Shown here: positions 23,885 to 35,245 of the stretch, piece after piece | How positions within the stretch are numbered: position 1 is the first letter of the stretch | How the letters are laid out: each line of letters starts with the position of its first letter | NCBI GenBank assembly: GCA_905147135.1 | Contig: LR990058.1 | Span: forward strand, 16,157,349-16,221,348 | DNA from: Blastobasis lacticolella | Lineage: Eukaryota; Arthropoda; Insecta; Lepidoptera; Blastobasidae | Direction of reading: 5' to 3' | DNA length: 64,000 nucleotides | Notes under the pieces: generated by a model | The model's input: only the letters and a program-made list of their open reading frames with translations | Told to the model about the DNA's origin: nothing | The model's database searches: none | Program-made: the position numbers and the translations under genes

Positions 23885-24527
23885 CAAGTGCAGCGCTCTG
23901 TAACTGCCGATCGTATTGCAATTTTATATCTACCCTCGTGTTCTGCAGCGATCGAACACGCGGCCCTGTAAAACCTGTGTTCTATGCATTCACGGCATTC
24001 GGAGCAGGTAGTTTTTAGAACAAAATGTCATAGGCATTTAGTTCGTAAACTATTTTATTAAACACTTTTACTATAGTAGGAGATCCGGCCATACTAAAAT
24101 CTTCCCTCACCTGTTATTAAAAAAAATCGTTCGTTATACGAAAGAATATTATGAAATTAAGAAAATATTATTAATTAAGTAATATTCGTTCTTATAATGT
24201 ATTATTCTAATATCTTTAAAAATTATTTCGGAGTGACATAGGCTGCTTTTTATTCCGTGAAAATAATAGAGCCCCGCGGGAAATTCAATGTGATTCCTTC
24301 TACTACCTTGGTGAAGGTTCTCGAAGCACAAGGGTAGGACGCATCGCAAACAAAGGTTCAGAACCGACGCATTCAAGTCAATAGTCATTGAAACGTCGTA
24401 TGAGGGAAGACATTCTATGCACGGATCTTAGACCACAACATGTAGTTCAGAGGCTAAGGTATTCATTGGCGAAGTGGGTTGGGTCCATTTTCCGGAGCGT
24501 ACCTTGTGCTTGGATATCCTTGGCGAT
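23885..24527. other. no gene seen
   Basis: Unassigned AT-rich sequence. Confidence 0.4.
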
Positions 24528-24593
24528 GCAGCGTGGCAATGTAGCTTCGATAATGGGATAGTACCCATTATCGAAGCCACATTGCCACGCTGC
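24528..24593. repeat. 30-bp hairpin with 6-nt loop
   Basis: The left arm 24528-24557 (GCAGCGTGGC..ATAATGGG) and right arm 24564-24593 pair with one mismatch around the loop ATAGTA. It is isolated, with no element around it that I can define. Confidence 0.9.
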
Positions 24594-24952
24594 GTATTTT
24601 ACTAATCATTTAATATGCACGAATATATCTGACTCCAAAACTAGGTTTCGAAAACCTGTATTTCAGGAGTCAAGAGCATTTCAGTTTTCACAAAGTGAAA
24701 ATCCTCCAATAGTAGAAGTAATAAAAAACCTTCACAAGGTGTGAAATCCAAAGAGCGAACATATAACAATGCAAGCGGGAAACGCAACGTCTGGGTGTCG
24801 AATCGAAAACTCAGGGTCCTTTGTTTCAGATGCTGTCAAATGCAGCTAGGTGTGGCAATTTCAGCGCTGAATGGCATTGATCAGATCCACTTCAGTAGGC
24901 ACGACCACGACGTCGTTGCACCGACACGACAAATGGGTCGCTATGCTCGTTG

Positions 24953-25730
24953 TAGCTGGGGTCCTATTGAGCATCGATGTATGGAGACAGCTACAATTTA
25001 GCGTCGAGCAATGCCACTTGGCATGGACGTTATATGGACCAAACTAAACCCAAAAAGCCCGTTAGCCACGCTCGAGCCCCCGTCAGAGGGGGGCAGGAGG
25101 GGGTCAAAGTACCTGATTCACTACATTTGAAAAAAAAATTCTAGTGGCCACATTTGACATACAAAGCCGAGTCTGGTGTCGTTTTCAGATAAGTCGATGA
25201 TGGCCGATTCAATGGGCACAATATTTTTGTGGGTAATCATAGAAAAAAAATGCGTAATGGCTATAATTATTTATAACCAGTGTTAAAAAATTACAAATAG
25301 ACCCCTATATTTTCTGATTTTTATATGAAAGATGATAAGGAAAAAAATACTCACTAAAAGCCTATTTAATGTAGATTATGAAAACATAAACATCCAATAA
25401 CTTATTCACTGATATTCATGTAAAAAAAATTTTTTAACGGACGGACCGCCTATACTGTGGCGCGGCGAAAATATAGCCCAGGCAAAATTAAAATATGAGA
25501 TAGAAGAAATTAGCATTTTTTACATAAAGTGTAGAACTCTACACTTTATGTAAAAAGTCCCCATCTGTAGTTATGCTTTTGGTGTGAGGGGGCCCGAAAG
25601 GTCCCGTTTTTTGGTGTTTCGTAAATATCTCGAAAACAGTGCAATCTTCGGGAATATGGTCTATTACTAAATAAAAGCCTATAAAATTCTCTACAAATTT
25701 TGCTTTGTACCTACGCTTTTTCAAATTCCC
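24953..25730 (+). repeat. left terminal inverted repeat
   Basis: Carries CGAGCAATGCCACTTGGCAT, GGACGGACCGCCTATACTGT and GGGGGCCCGAAAGGTCCCGT, all present inverted in the right repeat. It differs from the right copy mainly by a ~20-bp gain near 24973-24990 and by a local palindrome at 25517-25556. Confidence 0.85.
25517..25556. repeat. 18-bp perfect palindrome with 4-nt loop
   Basis: The arms TTTTTACATAAAGTGTAG and CTACACTTTATGTAAAAA surround AACT. The right terminal repeat has only one of the arms, so the palindrome is a local change in this copy. Confidence 0.9.
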
Positions 25731-26027
25731 AATGCCATTATTACACACTGCGCATTTTACTCACCCGAGTAAAATGCGCAATGTGGAATTTTTTACCCGC
25801 GTGACTTTTTTATTGTGAATTTCGGGTTTCTATTCACATTACTGATAGTGTAAAGAGTGACAAATACCTGTGGAAAGTGTACAGTGATGGAGAAATGCAA
25901 TTAAAAGTACGGAAATGAACTTTTGAGTTGCTTAAAGAAGTAACACTAGAATCTGCAATATCATTACTATCGTGGTATTGTGGGGGAGTTCACCGAACAC
26001 TGAAGAAATGGTAAAAACTGAATAAAC

Positions 26028-27904
26028 ATGATTAAATATTCTATTTTAACGTTATATAGGTTTATAGCAGCAGTCACGTCTCTTAAATTGACCTTAGAAA
26101 CCATGGGAAATCCGTTTCTTGAAAACTCTGCAGAATTGTTTAATATTGATACGAAAATGGTAGCGCCTGTAAAAGTTGTTGAAACAATACAAAATATTGA
26201 AAAAAATGGTAAAGAACTATACCAAAAATTCTGTGAGGAGAGATTTCTACAAGGGAAAAGTCTACACGATCCAATACCTCTTAACAAGTTTCCACTTTTC
26301 CTAAATAGTATTAAAAGGCAGGAATCTAAGGCAAAGTCTAAAATGTCTGCACTGAAAAACGACTGTAATCTCTTCAGCAAATTATACATTGCGACATGTG
26401 AGCATAGAGCTGGTGACCTTAATACTTTCTTCGCCCACGAAAACCAAAGTAGTCCACCGGCTCTATCGACCATGGGAACACTGAGATCTGGTGTAAAGTC
26501 AGATTTGCTGAAATGTCTCACAGAGTTTGACGATGAAACCAGTTTTCCATCAGCTCCTGACGTAACCGCAAAAATATTGGATGGCTCTGCTATAGTTCAC
26601 ATGTTAAATCCAGGGCTATCGAAAACCTTCGGCGACTATGCAACTAATGTGTTTTGTTCCTTTTTGTTGCGGGAACTTTTAAATGTGTCAAGGCTAGATG
26701 TAGTATGGGATACATACAAAAAATCTAGCCTAAAGAATGCCACACGAGAAAAACGAGGTCCTGGCCAACGCACATTAGTTCATACCAATACAAGAATGCC
26801 GAAAGGATGGGCAAACTTTCTCAGGGAAGCAGCAAACAAAGCCGATCTGTATCACCTGCTATCAACCCACTGCTATTCGAACATGACCATTCCAATCGAT
26901 AAAGAGTTCATTATCACAGATGCCTCTGAAGCTTTAGTAAAACTACCTCCTGTGAGAACATTGCACCGTGCAATCACGAAGAGGCCGATACGCGATTGAT
27001 GCTTCACGTAGCTGACGCGGTTTCGAGAGGCCATTCCAAGGTATTGGTGAGAACCGTTGACACAGATGTCGTAGTTTTGGCAGTAGCATGTGTTCCAAAA
27101 ATTCAAGGAATGGAAGAACTGTGGGTGCACATTGGCACTGGGAAAGCGCATCAATATCTAGCCTGCCACACAATCGCTTCGTGTTTAGGTAATTGTAAAA
27201 TAAATTGATTTCTGCACAGGTTTACAGGGCTGAATTTTTATTTTAGGCTCTTTTATTTAAGGTCCCGAAAAAACTCACGTCCTGCCGCTGTTCCACTCAC
27301 TTACGGGGTGCGATACGACGTCAACGTTTAACGGGAGGGGCAAAAAAACCGCCTTCGAGGCATGGAGAGCATACCCCAATGCAACACAGGGGTTGAAGTT
27401 TCTTTATGAAAGAAACTATGTTAAAGCAGACCCTGACATTCAAAAATTCATCATCACTATGTACGATAGGTAAAAAATACAAAAAAAATATTATAATAAC
27501 AAAATTTTTGAATAATCAAAATCGCTTTTTACAGATCGTGCCCATCGGAGACGGTGAATGAATGCCGGAAATATTTGTTTACTAAAAAGGACAGGCAGAT
27601 TGAAAATATACCCCCCACAGAAGCTGCTCTGAAACAACACATATTAAGAGCAGTTTTTCAGGGCGTATACGTTTGGGGGCAATGTTTAATAAAACAACAA
27701 ACTACACCCTGCCCTTCTGAATTTGGCTGGCAGTAAGAAAATGACACCTGGTTTCCACTTTGGACTGAAAGGGCCATGGCTGCCCAAGCGTGCCTAGAAC
27801 TAATTAGATGCAGGTGCCTTAAATCTTGCGGCACAAGGTGTAATTGTTGTAAACGCCAGCTGAAGTGCACGGAATTGTGCAAGTGTGGTGGAAACTGCCA
27901 ATAA
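26028..27904 (+). pseudogene. transposon gene: FEN1/XPG-like motifs and CXC domain
   Basis: Belongs to a family I recall as uncharacterised in many invertebrate genomes (GNPFLENSAELFNIDT.., RLDVVWDTYKKSSLK..REKRGPG). Proposed exons: 26028-27188, 27262-27469 and 27535-27904, joined by introns with GTAATT/TTTAAG and GTAAAA/TTACAG ends that keep the frame. The middle part has HEEADTR, TVDTDVVVLAV and TGCDTTSTFNGRGKKTA, spaced like the acidic residues and helix-hairpin-helix of FEN1/XPG nucleases. The C-terminus is a cysteine cluster like a tesmin/TSO1 CXC domain (CRCLKSCGTRCNCC..CKCGGNC). Lesions: a 1-nt frameshift near 26958 and an in-frame TAA at 27734-27736. The N-terminus may be incomplete. 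The nuclease reading is inference. Confidence 0.6.
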
Positions 27905-28467
27905 ACTTTTAAGTCTTTTAACGATTAAATAGTAAATAATCATAGGGGAATTTGTTAGCCATGCCCTTGATTTTTTAAAGAAAGTATTTTGGTTTCATTA
28001 GTGTCACTTTATAACGAATGTCAATGATTCTGATTACAAATAATAATATTTTGTGCTATGCGCACCTCATCCCCATTTGGTGTCGCGTCCGATAATGCTT
28101 TCCGGGCTAATGGCACATAACTAACGTGGTCGGTTTTTATAATCTACATTTAACGCGCTATAGTAAGTACTTTTATGCATGTTTCAATAGAAAATCTCTG
28201 AAAATTGGGTCTGTTTGTTATAAAATTATAACACTGGTTGTATTTATTTTTAGGTTTTTTATATCAGATTACCTACAATCATGAAATTTCGCAAGAACCA
28301 AGGTCTTACAGCACAAGTAAAGGTAAAAGAACCAAAACTGTTAATTTGTACATATATCACAAAAAACTACAGTCATGTATATTTTATACAAAATTTTCGT
28401 ACCATTCCCTCAGAAAAGGATGCTTGACCTACTGCTACAAACGAGAGTCTATTGTTTGTAAACTAAT
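27905..28467. other. transposon interior 3' of the gene
   Basis: Noncoding AT-rich sequence inside the element. The open frame 28238-28477 has no recognisable content. Confidence 0.4.
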
Positions 28468-29240
28468 GGGAATTTAAAAAAGCGTACAAAGAAAAATTTG
28501 TAGAGAATTCTATAGGCTTTTATTTAGTAATAGACCATATTCCCGAAGATTGCACTGTTTTCGAGATATTTACGAAAAACTAAAAAACGGGACCTTTCGG
28601 GCCCCCTCACACCAAAAGCATAGCTACAGATGGGGACTTTTTACATAAAGTGTATAGTACAGATATAAAATACAGTAAAAATCAGCTTTTTGCTAATTTC
28701 TTCTATCTCATATTTTAATTTTGCCTGGGCTATATTTTCGCCGCGCCACAGTATAGGCGGTCCGTCCGTTAAAATTTTTTTTTACATGAATATCAGTGAA
28801 TAAGTTATTGGATGTTTATGTTTTCATAATCTACATTAAATAGGCTTTTAGTGAGTATTTTTTTCCTTATCATCTTTCATATAAAAATCAGAAAATATAG
28901 GGGTCTATTTGTAATTTTTTAAGACTGGTTTTAAATAATTATAGCCATTACGCATTTTTTTTCTATGATTACCCACAAAAATATTGTGCCCATTGAATTG
29001 GCCATCATCGACTTATCTGAAAACGACACCAGACTCGGCTTTGTACGTCAAATGTGGCCACTAGAATTTTTTTTTCAAATGTAGGGAGTCAGGTACTTTG
29101 ACCCCCTCCCGCCCCCCTCTGACGGGGGGTCGAGCGTGGCTAACGGGCTTTTTGGGTTTAGTTTGGTCCATATAACGTCCATGCCAAGTGGCATTGCTCG
29201 ACGCAAAATTGTAGCACTTTTCTCAATAGGACCTCAGCTA
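28468..29240 (-). repeat. right terminal inverted repeat
   Basis: Inverted copy of 24953-25730, ending GTGGCATTGCTCGACGC..CTCAATAGGACCTCAGCTA. Confidence 0.85.
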
Positions 29241-29779
29241 TTGCCTATATCCTTCATTTGGGAAGTTAATGAGTGGAGAATTTGTCTTTTTGGAAGTTAA
29301 AACACGCACCGGACAACACTATTGCCCATAATCTGATCTATAAAGGAGCTATAGTTTACGTAAAATGGTTTGGTAAAGTGTGTCTTGACCTCTCAGACCA
29401 CAACCGGTATTATATATTATCATGAAACAATACCGGGACAGAAAGAAAGAAAGTAGACATTTATTACACGTAGACACCACGATACGACAGGTAATGATTA
29501 TAATTATTGTCCCGGTAATTATTATGTTATTACTTTATCTTTCATTTTCATTATCTTACTACTAGTTTTATATTCATTATCTCATGGTACAATTGATGTA
29601 AATAAAATATTTCTATTACACTTTATTTCGTGACGTGCAGACGGTGTGATCTAGCCGCACTAAATTGGCATAATACGATTTTTTGGAACAATTTCTTAGT
29701 GAAAATGAAAAATCTCTCTTTCTAAAAATACTTTATGTTTCGATCATAATGTAGGTTTTTGATGACCGATGGGGCAGGA
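29241..29779. other. no gene seen
   Basis: Unassigned. TTTATTACACGTAGACACC at 29459 suggests an old retroposon end, but I cannot place it. Confidence 0.35.
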
Positions 29780-29960
29780 AAATTCTCGAATGGCGATTAC
29801 GTACGCAGACGCAGTGTGGGTAGGCCTCCCACAAGGTGGACGACGACCTAGTATACATCACAGGTATCAGCTGAATGCGGAAGGTACAGGACCGGTCTTT
29901 GTGTAGATATGTGGGGGAGGTCTACGCCCAGCAGTGGACGTCTTTACGCTGATAATTATG
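29780..29960 (+). mobile_element. RTE-type LINE 3' end
   Basis: GGTAGGCCTCCCACAAGGTG, GACGACCTAGTATACATCAC and GGGGGAGGTCTACGCCCAGC..AGTGGACGTC are the last codons and 3' end of RTE-group LINEs common in Lepidoptera, followed by a degenerate ATGATGATTATGG tail. It is strongly 5'-truncated. Confidence 0.65.
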
Positions 29961-31261
29961 ATGATTATGGTAGGTTTTTGTGCAGTAAATGATAGTTATC
30001 AACTTTTAACGTTACTCGTTACAACATAAAAAATAACTAATAAATCTATGTTTATGTTTTGACATAAATAGGTGTGGTATAGCGAATCTTATCAGGGTTC
30101 CGTACCCGATGGGCAAAAAATTAAACCTGTTACATACAATAAGTTTCCGCTGTCTGTCCGTCCATCTACCTTTCGATAATACTAGTAGGCACTTCTCCAC
30201 TTAACAACAAATATAGTGAAATCTAAACACCCTTCAACATTGAAAGCGCAAATGTGCTGAGTCAGTCGCAAACGACCTCCGTTCCAGCTCCGTGGCAATT
30301 GTCCCTCATTTGATTGTCGTCTAAGCTTGAAGCTGTCGATTGACCGTCATAGTTTAAGACTAGATTTTACGACTGGCTACATCCTAGGCTAACTACGTCT
30401 CGTCTTGATATGTACAGTCAGCGTTCATAAGTACATGACCACCTTAAAGTTGAGACTCCTGTGCAGCTGTTAAAAGGTTTTATTTACATGTGGCGTACTG
30501 GTAAGTAAAGAAGGGATCATTTTGAAATTAACATAATATCAAAAACACTTGTTCTTATTTTATTATTACAATTCGTAATAACTTTGTCATTTTTTCTTTT
30601 AAGAGTCACAAATTTTTTTGACTTAAAAAAAGTTGAATAATTTTCTTGATTATAGGTACCGAATATAAGGGTAGTTTGTACGCAATAAAAAAAAGGTAGC
30701 GTAGGGTAGGTGTGGGATGCCATGCGAACGAAGTCGCGCGGTTCCAACAAGTTAAGTTATAATATAAAACATCGTACAAAGTCTGTAGCCCCAACATATT
30801 TTCCAACTGCTCTACGGCCATTCGAAAGTTTACTAAGTTGTCGTGTCGCGAAGTTTTACATCTCATTCGGACTCTCTGAATCGTTCTCAATGGTGAAATG
30901 TCTTTCGCATGCGAGACTTAAAGCTTTCACTATTACGGACCTGTGGCTTGTGTGGGTTGACTATGTCCGTTTTAACCAAAAAAATTGGAAAGTTAGCTGA
31001 GACCGAAAATTGTTTTTTTTATGTGCTTTTAACTCTCGTCGCAAGAGGGTATTAAAGTTTCACGTATATATCTGTCTATGGCAACGGTCATGCGACGAGC
31101 GGTTTTGGGGTGTCCTATTGGTAGGGCGAAGTCCGTTGTACGACCATGGTAACACGACCAGTGCCAATTAAGACAGCGCCTTAGTCTGTAGTTTACAGAT
31201 CACAATTAATTATCCATTAAATTATAGTGGCGCAGTCGGTGGCCTAAGGGGTCCCACTCGT
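29961..31261. other. unassigned; repeat fragment at 30093-30178
   Basis: CAGGGTTCCGTACCCGATGG..CTGTCTGTCCGTCCATCTAC is a dispersed lepidopteran repeat fragment; a relative in the opposite orientation lies near 42740-42830. The open frame 30710-31000 (96 codons) has no recognisable product. Confidence 0.4.
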
Positions 31262-31330
31262 ATAACAATAATAAACGCTGCTGCCCATTTTCCAGCCTAC
31301 GGAGACTCAAGATTTTTTGTCTCGGTATTG
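31262..31330 (-). mobile_element. retroposon fragment
   Basis: CGCTGCTGCCCATTTTCCAG and CTACGGAGACTCAAGATTTT match the middle of the GTGGTGTCCGGCAGAG retroposon, minus strand. Both ends are missing. Confidence 0.5.
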
Positions 31331-31494
31331 GCGGTAAATTTAAATGTCTAAAATGTATATCAAAATATGATTCAGTGTAACGTAAGACAGCAATAAATAG
31401 GTGTCCCAAAATAACTGGATTTGGTTTAATATTAACGTATTTAGCAGCGCCTACAACTAGTTAGTAGACCATCAACTAACAACCCACTTGAACT

Positions 31495-31755
31495 CCATTG
31501 CTGCCGTGTACCAATGACTCTTTTCTAAGTTATGTAAATTTGTTGAACACTAACCGATGCTCTTACAGTGAGGGAAAACATCGTGATGAAACCCGCACAT
31601 TCCGGCGATTGAATGTGTAACCATGAATCAATCTGGTAGGTTCCCGTGTTAACTGGGTCACGGAAGTCAAATGGCAGTAACTCCACTGTATGCATCTGAT
31701 CAGCCAAATTCTGGATCAAGTCTGGTTAAGGCGGACCCAGGGCCCCCGCGCGCGA
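31495..31755 (+). mobile_element. tRNA-derived SINE, headless
   Basis: GTGTACCAATGACTCTTTTC through GTGAGGGAAAACATCGTGAT to CCAAATTCTGGATCAAG and the GC-rich end GGCGGACCCAGGGCCC. Confidence 0.65.
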
Positions 31756-31849
31756 TAGTACAAATGGGATATTAACTATAAAATCATTATTTTTATCTGT
31801 TTATGTCTGTAGTTTTCAGATTAAACTCAATTCAATTACATTATGATCT

Positions 31850-31995
31850 TGGTCTTTAATCTCGTGGTTCGGCGGGGGCTGTCGCTGACGAGGGCTCCGG
31901 GTCCGCTTTAACCATGGCCGCATTGAGGATTCTAACCCGGTACTTCTTGGTGAGTAGTCGGACTCCTTAAGCACACGGCTACCGACGCTCCTGAC
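31850..31995 (-). mobile_element. tRNA-derived SINE, internally deleted
   Basis: The 3' part (GAGGGCTCCGGGTCCGCTTT) is joined directly to the tRNA-like head (GGATTCTAACCCGGTACTTC..CGGCTACCGACGCTCC). The body between them is deleted. Confidence 0.6.
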
Positions 31996-33007
31996 CGACT
32001 AAATTACATTCTATAGGCAATTTAAGCTGCAAAAGCATAGAAGCTACACTTAATGATGACGTTAACCCATTGATACCTACATATCAGCTTATATTATGAA
32101 CGATAGACAAGCAAAACTGCATATGAATAACTTAGAGCCCCCACATCATGTAAGCGCTGTAACCTTGTCAATTCTATACAGAATTCCTAGAATCTCCAAT
32201 CAATAGGACCGTTTATGTTAGCTAGAGATGTTATGGAAGACATTTCCAGGGAACTGGTAGGTAATGCATAAAATATCCTACTTTAGCGGTGGCTTGTCTA
32301 AGGGTTGGCAATGACTGAATAATTATTGTAATGCATTATATCACGTCCTCGGTGACTATAAATAATAATAATAATAATTTGTCCTTTTTAGGGCAATTGA
32401 GACAATATATACGGTAACGGGGTGCCAATCGGCTCCCGAGACTGTTCAATCAGTCTCAGGATCCCCAGACTTGCCCAAAACTTTGGTCAACGTCTGTTAT
32501 TGAGTAGGACGTTAAATATCTCTTTCAATCGTTGAATGGAGGGGGAGGAGTAGTAGGAAGAAAACCTACAATGACATATCGGCCGCCCCAGGGCCGGAGC
32601 ACACCCAACTTACGCCGACAATGGCCGGACCACCCTACCACTACCTAACCCAAGACTAACGGAAAGCGGCCACCGTCGTCCAGAACATCTGCAACCCAAT
32701 TGGTGCGAATGCGACCTGCAAAGGTATCTGCAGACATGCCTTTTGAAGAACTCCACGTTACAGAGCAAAAGAAAGGTTCCGGACGAAGCTTATTCTTAAT
32801 CTTCCGCATGGTATTGACAAAATACTATGTACGACAGCGTAAAACTCAAATCTGATCTATGATGACCAACAGCCATCATCTATGGGACAGGTCTATTAAA
32901 TTGCAACTATAAAAACCTTTGACGCAACTAGCAAACCTATCAAGACCCTCCGTGATGATGTGATTCCCGAGCGACGAGGAATTTCACGCGGACAACATCT
33001 AGTTTTT
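31996..33007. other. no supported gene
   Basis: Contains an ATA/AAT tract at 32360-32380. GAAGAACTCCACGTTACAGA at 32745 is shared with 12925 and suggests an old LINE fragment on the minus strand. Confidence 0.35.
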
Positions 33008-33125
33008 ATTTAGACCACTAAGGTGGTAAACAAGCTTACGGCCTGCCTGATAGTAAGCAGTCACCGCAGCCTATGGACGTTTGCAATACCAGGAGCATCA
33101 CCCACCCGCTGTCAAGCCAAAGAAA
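33008..33125 (-). mobile_element. LINE 3' UTR fragment
   Basis: CCACTAAGGTGGTAAACAAG, CGGCCTGCCTGATAGTAAGC and CACCGCAGCCTATGGACGTT are the inverse of the fragment at 19075-19205. Confidence 0.55.
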
Positions 33126-33740
33126 CAACGGCTATATCTCATAGAGACTTTTCCGATTTATTGCAACCAAGGTGTTGTGACATACCGACAAAACATTTGG
33201 CGAATTTCTTCCGCCGACAAAAAAAACTATCCACCATCCTTTTGTTATTATTTCCTTTTGCCACCACCGGCGCTGCGATAGGGGCGTGCTAATGAAATTG
33301 TGACAAACTGTGACAAATAACAGTCGCACACGTGACGTGATGAATGGGCGGCCCCCCAGCGAAGAGACGTGGCTCAGGGCTGGATCTAGGCGGAACGGTT
33401 TTTTGTTCGTGTTCCTCGTCGTCCCAACGGGCATTCCAGGAACATTGTGTCACGAAATATGTGTACCAGTGAAAGCTACCACACTATCAAAAACCGAATC
33501 AAAGTCGGTTTAGTAGTTTTTGCGTGATTCGCGAAAAACTGAGAAAGAAACAAAAAATATATATATTTTTAGCGTAGGTACGCCCCAGAATCCTATCTCA
33601 ACATTTTTTTCTGTAATATCTTGAATGTACAGAACTACAGACACAGCTTTTTTACATTTTGTAATAGTATAGATGTTTATACCCAGGTAGTAAGGTGTCG
33701 TCAGCGACGTATGGGTGACGCCATTCTTAGGCCAGAGCTC
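33126..33740. other. no gene seen; Helitron remnant near 33480-33590
   Basis: ATCAAAGTCGGTTTAGTAGT at 33499 followed by GCGTGATTCGCGAAAAACTG looks like an internal Helitron piece on the minus strand. The rest is unassigned. Confidence 0.35.
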
Positions 33741-34827
33741 CACTCATGCAGTGCAGTGCACTGCGCGGCGCACCGCACGGTGACACGTCATGGTGACAAC
33801 AAAGAAAACGGTGGTGTTATTTTGGTTTTTTCAAGTAAGGCAACGTTCGCACGAGAGATTTACGAAAGATTTTGAGTTAGGCAACGTTTGCACGAGAGCT
33901 TTTTCGGCGCTTTTACGCGCGTTATTTTAAACGACTCGCATGATTATTGATCATATGTCTCCGACTGTCTGTTCACACGCAGGCGTAAAAACTTGAGATT
34001 GGAGATTTTTTATGTCCAGTCACTTTGCAACCAAGAGACTGTCTCAAATGCAATCAAGAGAAACGTACGAAAAGGCTGTATTGGCTGTTCTGGAAAAAGC
34101 GTTTTAAGGCCAATAGTTTCAGAGTTATTACAGTTTAAAGATTGACAGCTGTCAACCGAAATGTAGATCTCGACGAGCACTATCATTTCTCTTTAGGAAC
34201 TATTATTCAAGCACCAATAGTTTCAGAGTTATTACAGTTTTAAGTTTGACAGGTGCCATCCAAAATGTAGATTTCTACGAGAACCAGCATTTCTATTTAG
34301 AAACTAGTGTTCTAGAACCAAGCATGCCTTACTTATATTTCGGGATGAACTGAGAAGAGAATGACGAGAGGATCACGAAAGCGAAACAACTTCTATACTA
34401 TTAAAGAATCAGAAAAAGGGGAGGGGCTTACGCATCAGCGGTCAAACTTTCTTTGACAAGGTCGGTTTCCTATTTCATTCACACGCGTTGTATCTGTACT
34501 AAAAAAAGTAGACAGATATATGTGTGTGAACTGTGTCACATAAGGAGGAAAGATTCGAACTGTTGGTAAAATGGAACAGTCAGATGTGACGTTTCATGTT
34601 GACATCTGCTGACATCGCGCCGCACGCTGCATGATGGGGCTAAATTGAAAAACGTGGACAAAATTCATACAGAACTGACATTTCGGGCTTGAATAGCGGG
34701 TCTTGCCCGCTGCGCGCTGCACAGTGGTACATTTCGCCACATGTCAATGTACTTGCATACAAATTGCTCGGCGTGTAACAAGTTTTGCCACATCGTGCAG
34801 TGCGCCGCGCGGCGCACTGCATGAGTG
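33741..34827. mobile_element. element with GC-rich terminal inverted repeats
   Basis: CACTCATGCAGTGCAGTGCA at 33741 and the inverse GCGGCGCACTGCATGAGTG ending at 34827 bound 1.09 kb. The ends are rich in GCAGTGC/GCGCGGCGC motifs, repeated again at 34615-34650 and 34705-34725. No transposase frame is seen, and I could not define a target duplication. A non-autonomous DNA element is the best reading. Confidence 0.45.
34110..34317 (+). repeat. tandem duplication, ~104-bp unit
   Basis: CCAATAGTTTCAGAGTTATT starts at 34110 and again at 34214, and the following ~100 bp are similar (GTAGAT..TACGAG..CATTTCT). Two diverged copies inside the element at 33741-34827. Confidence 0.8.
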
Positions 34828-34892
34828 TGCGTTCAAGATTATGTCATTTTAAGGTCCGTCATTTATTCGTCGAGTATTCACGTAACTGTGAT

Positions 34893-35245
34893 GTCGAAGA
34901 GCGTCGGTAGCCGGGCGGTTGAGTATCCAACTCGTAAGCGTGAGGTACCAGGTTCGAATCCCGCTGCGGCCATGTACCAATGAAAATTTTCTGAGTTATG
35001 TACATTAGTTGAACACTAACCGATGCTCTTATGGTGAGGGAAAACATCGTGATGAAACCTGCAAATTCAGGCAACTGAATTTGTAACCATGATCCAATCT
35101 GGTCAAGTTCTGCTGGTAGCAGGGTCACGGAGATCAGATGGTAGTTGCTCCACTGTAATTATCTGGTCGCCAAATCCTGGATCATGGTCAAGGCGGACCC
35201 CGGGCCCTTGTTCTCAAGCCGGGACATTAACGCCAAGATGAATAT
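34893..35245 (+). mobile_element. full-length tRNA-derived SINE, best copy
   Basis: The head GCGTCGGTAGCCGGGCGG and B box AGGTTCGAATCCCGC give the tRNA-like promoter (34898-34970). The body contains TTAGTTGAACACTAACCGAT, GTGAGGGAAAACATCGTGAT and CAAATCCTGGATCATGG. The end is ACATTAACGCCAAGATG. It is the reference for the copies at 3800, 5427, 9157, 11029, 18045, 31495, 31850, 62272 and 63405. Confidence 0.8.

Larger units (their letters stand above)
24953..29240. mobile_element. DNA transposon-like element with ~775-bp terminal inverted repeats
   Basis: The left terminal repeat 24953-25730 and right repeat 28468-29240 are inverted copies along their whole length (outer ends TAGCTGGGGTCCTATTGAG and the complement of CTCAATAGGACCTCAGCTA). 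They enclose a 2.7-kb interior with one spliced gene on the plus strand. TTG lies directly outside both ends and could be a 3-bp target duplication; alternatively the outermost TA is a TA duplication. The repeats are far longer than in most Tc1 or hAT elements. I do not recognise a named superfamily. Confidence 0.75.

Noticed and set aside
30710..31000. possible 96-codon host gene
   Set aside because: No recognisable domain, composition like its surroundings, and a competing frame on the other strand.
34898..34970. tRNA gene
   Set aside because: The B box is present, but the sequence is joined to a SINE body and repeated in many copies; it is a SINE promoter, not a tRNA.
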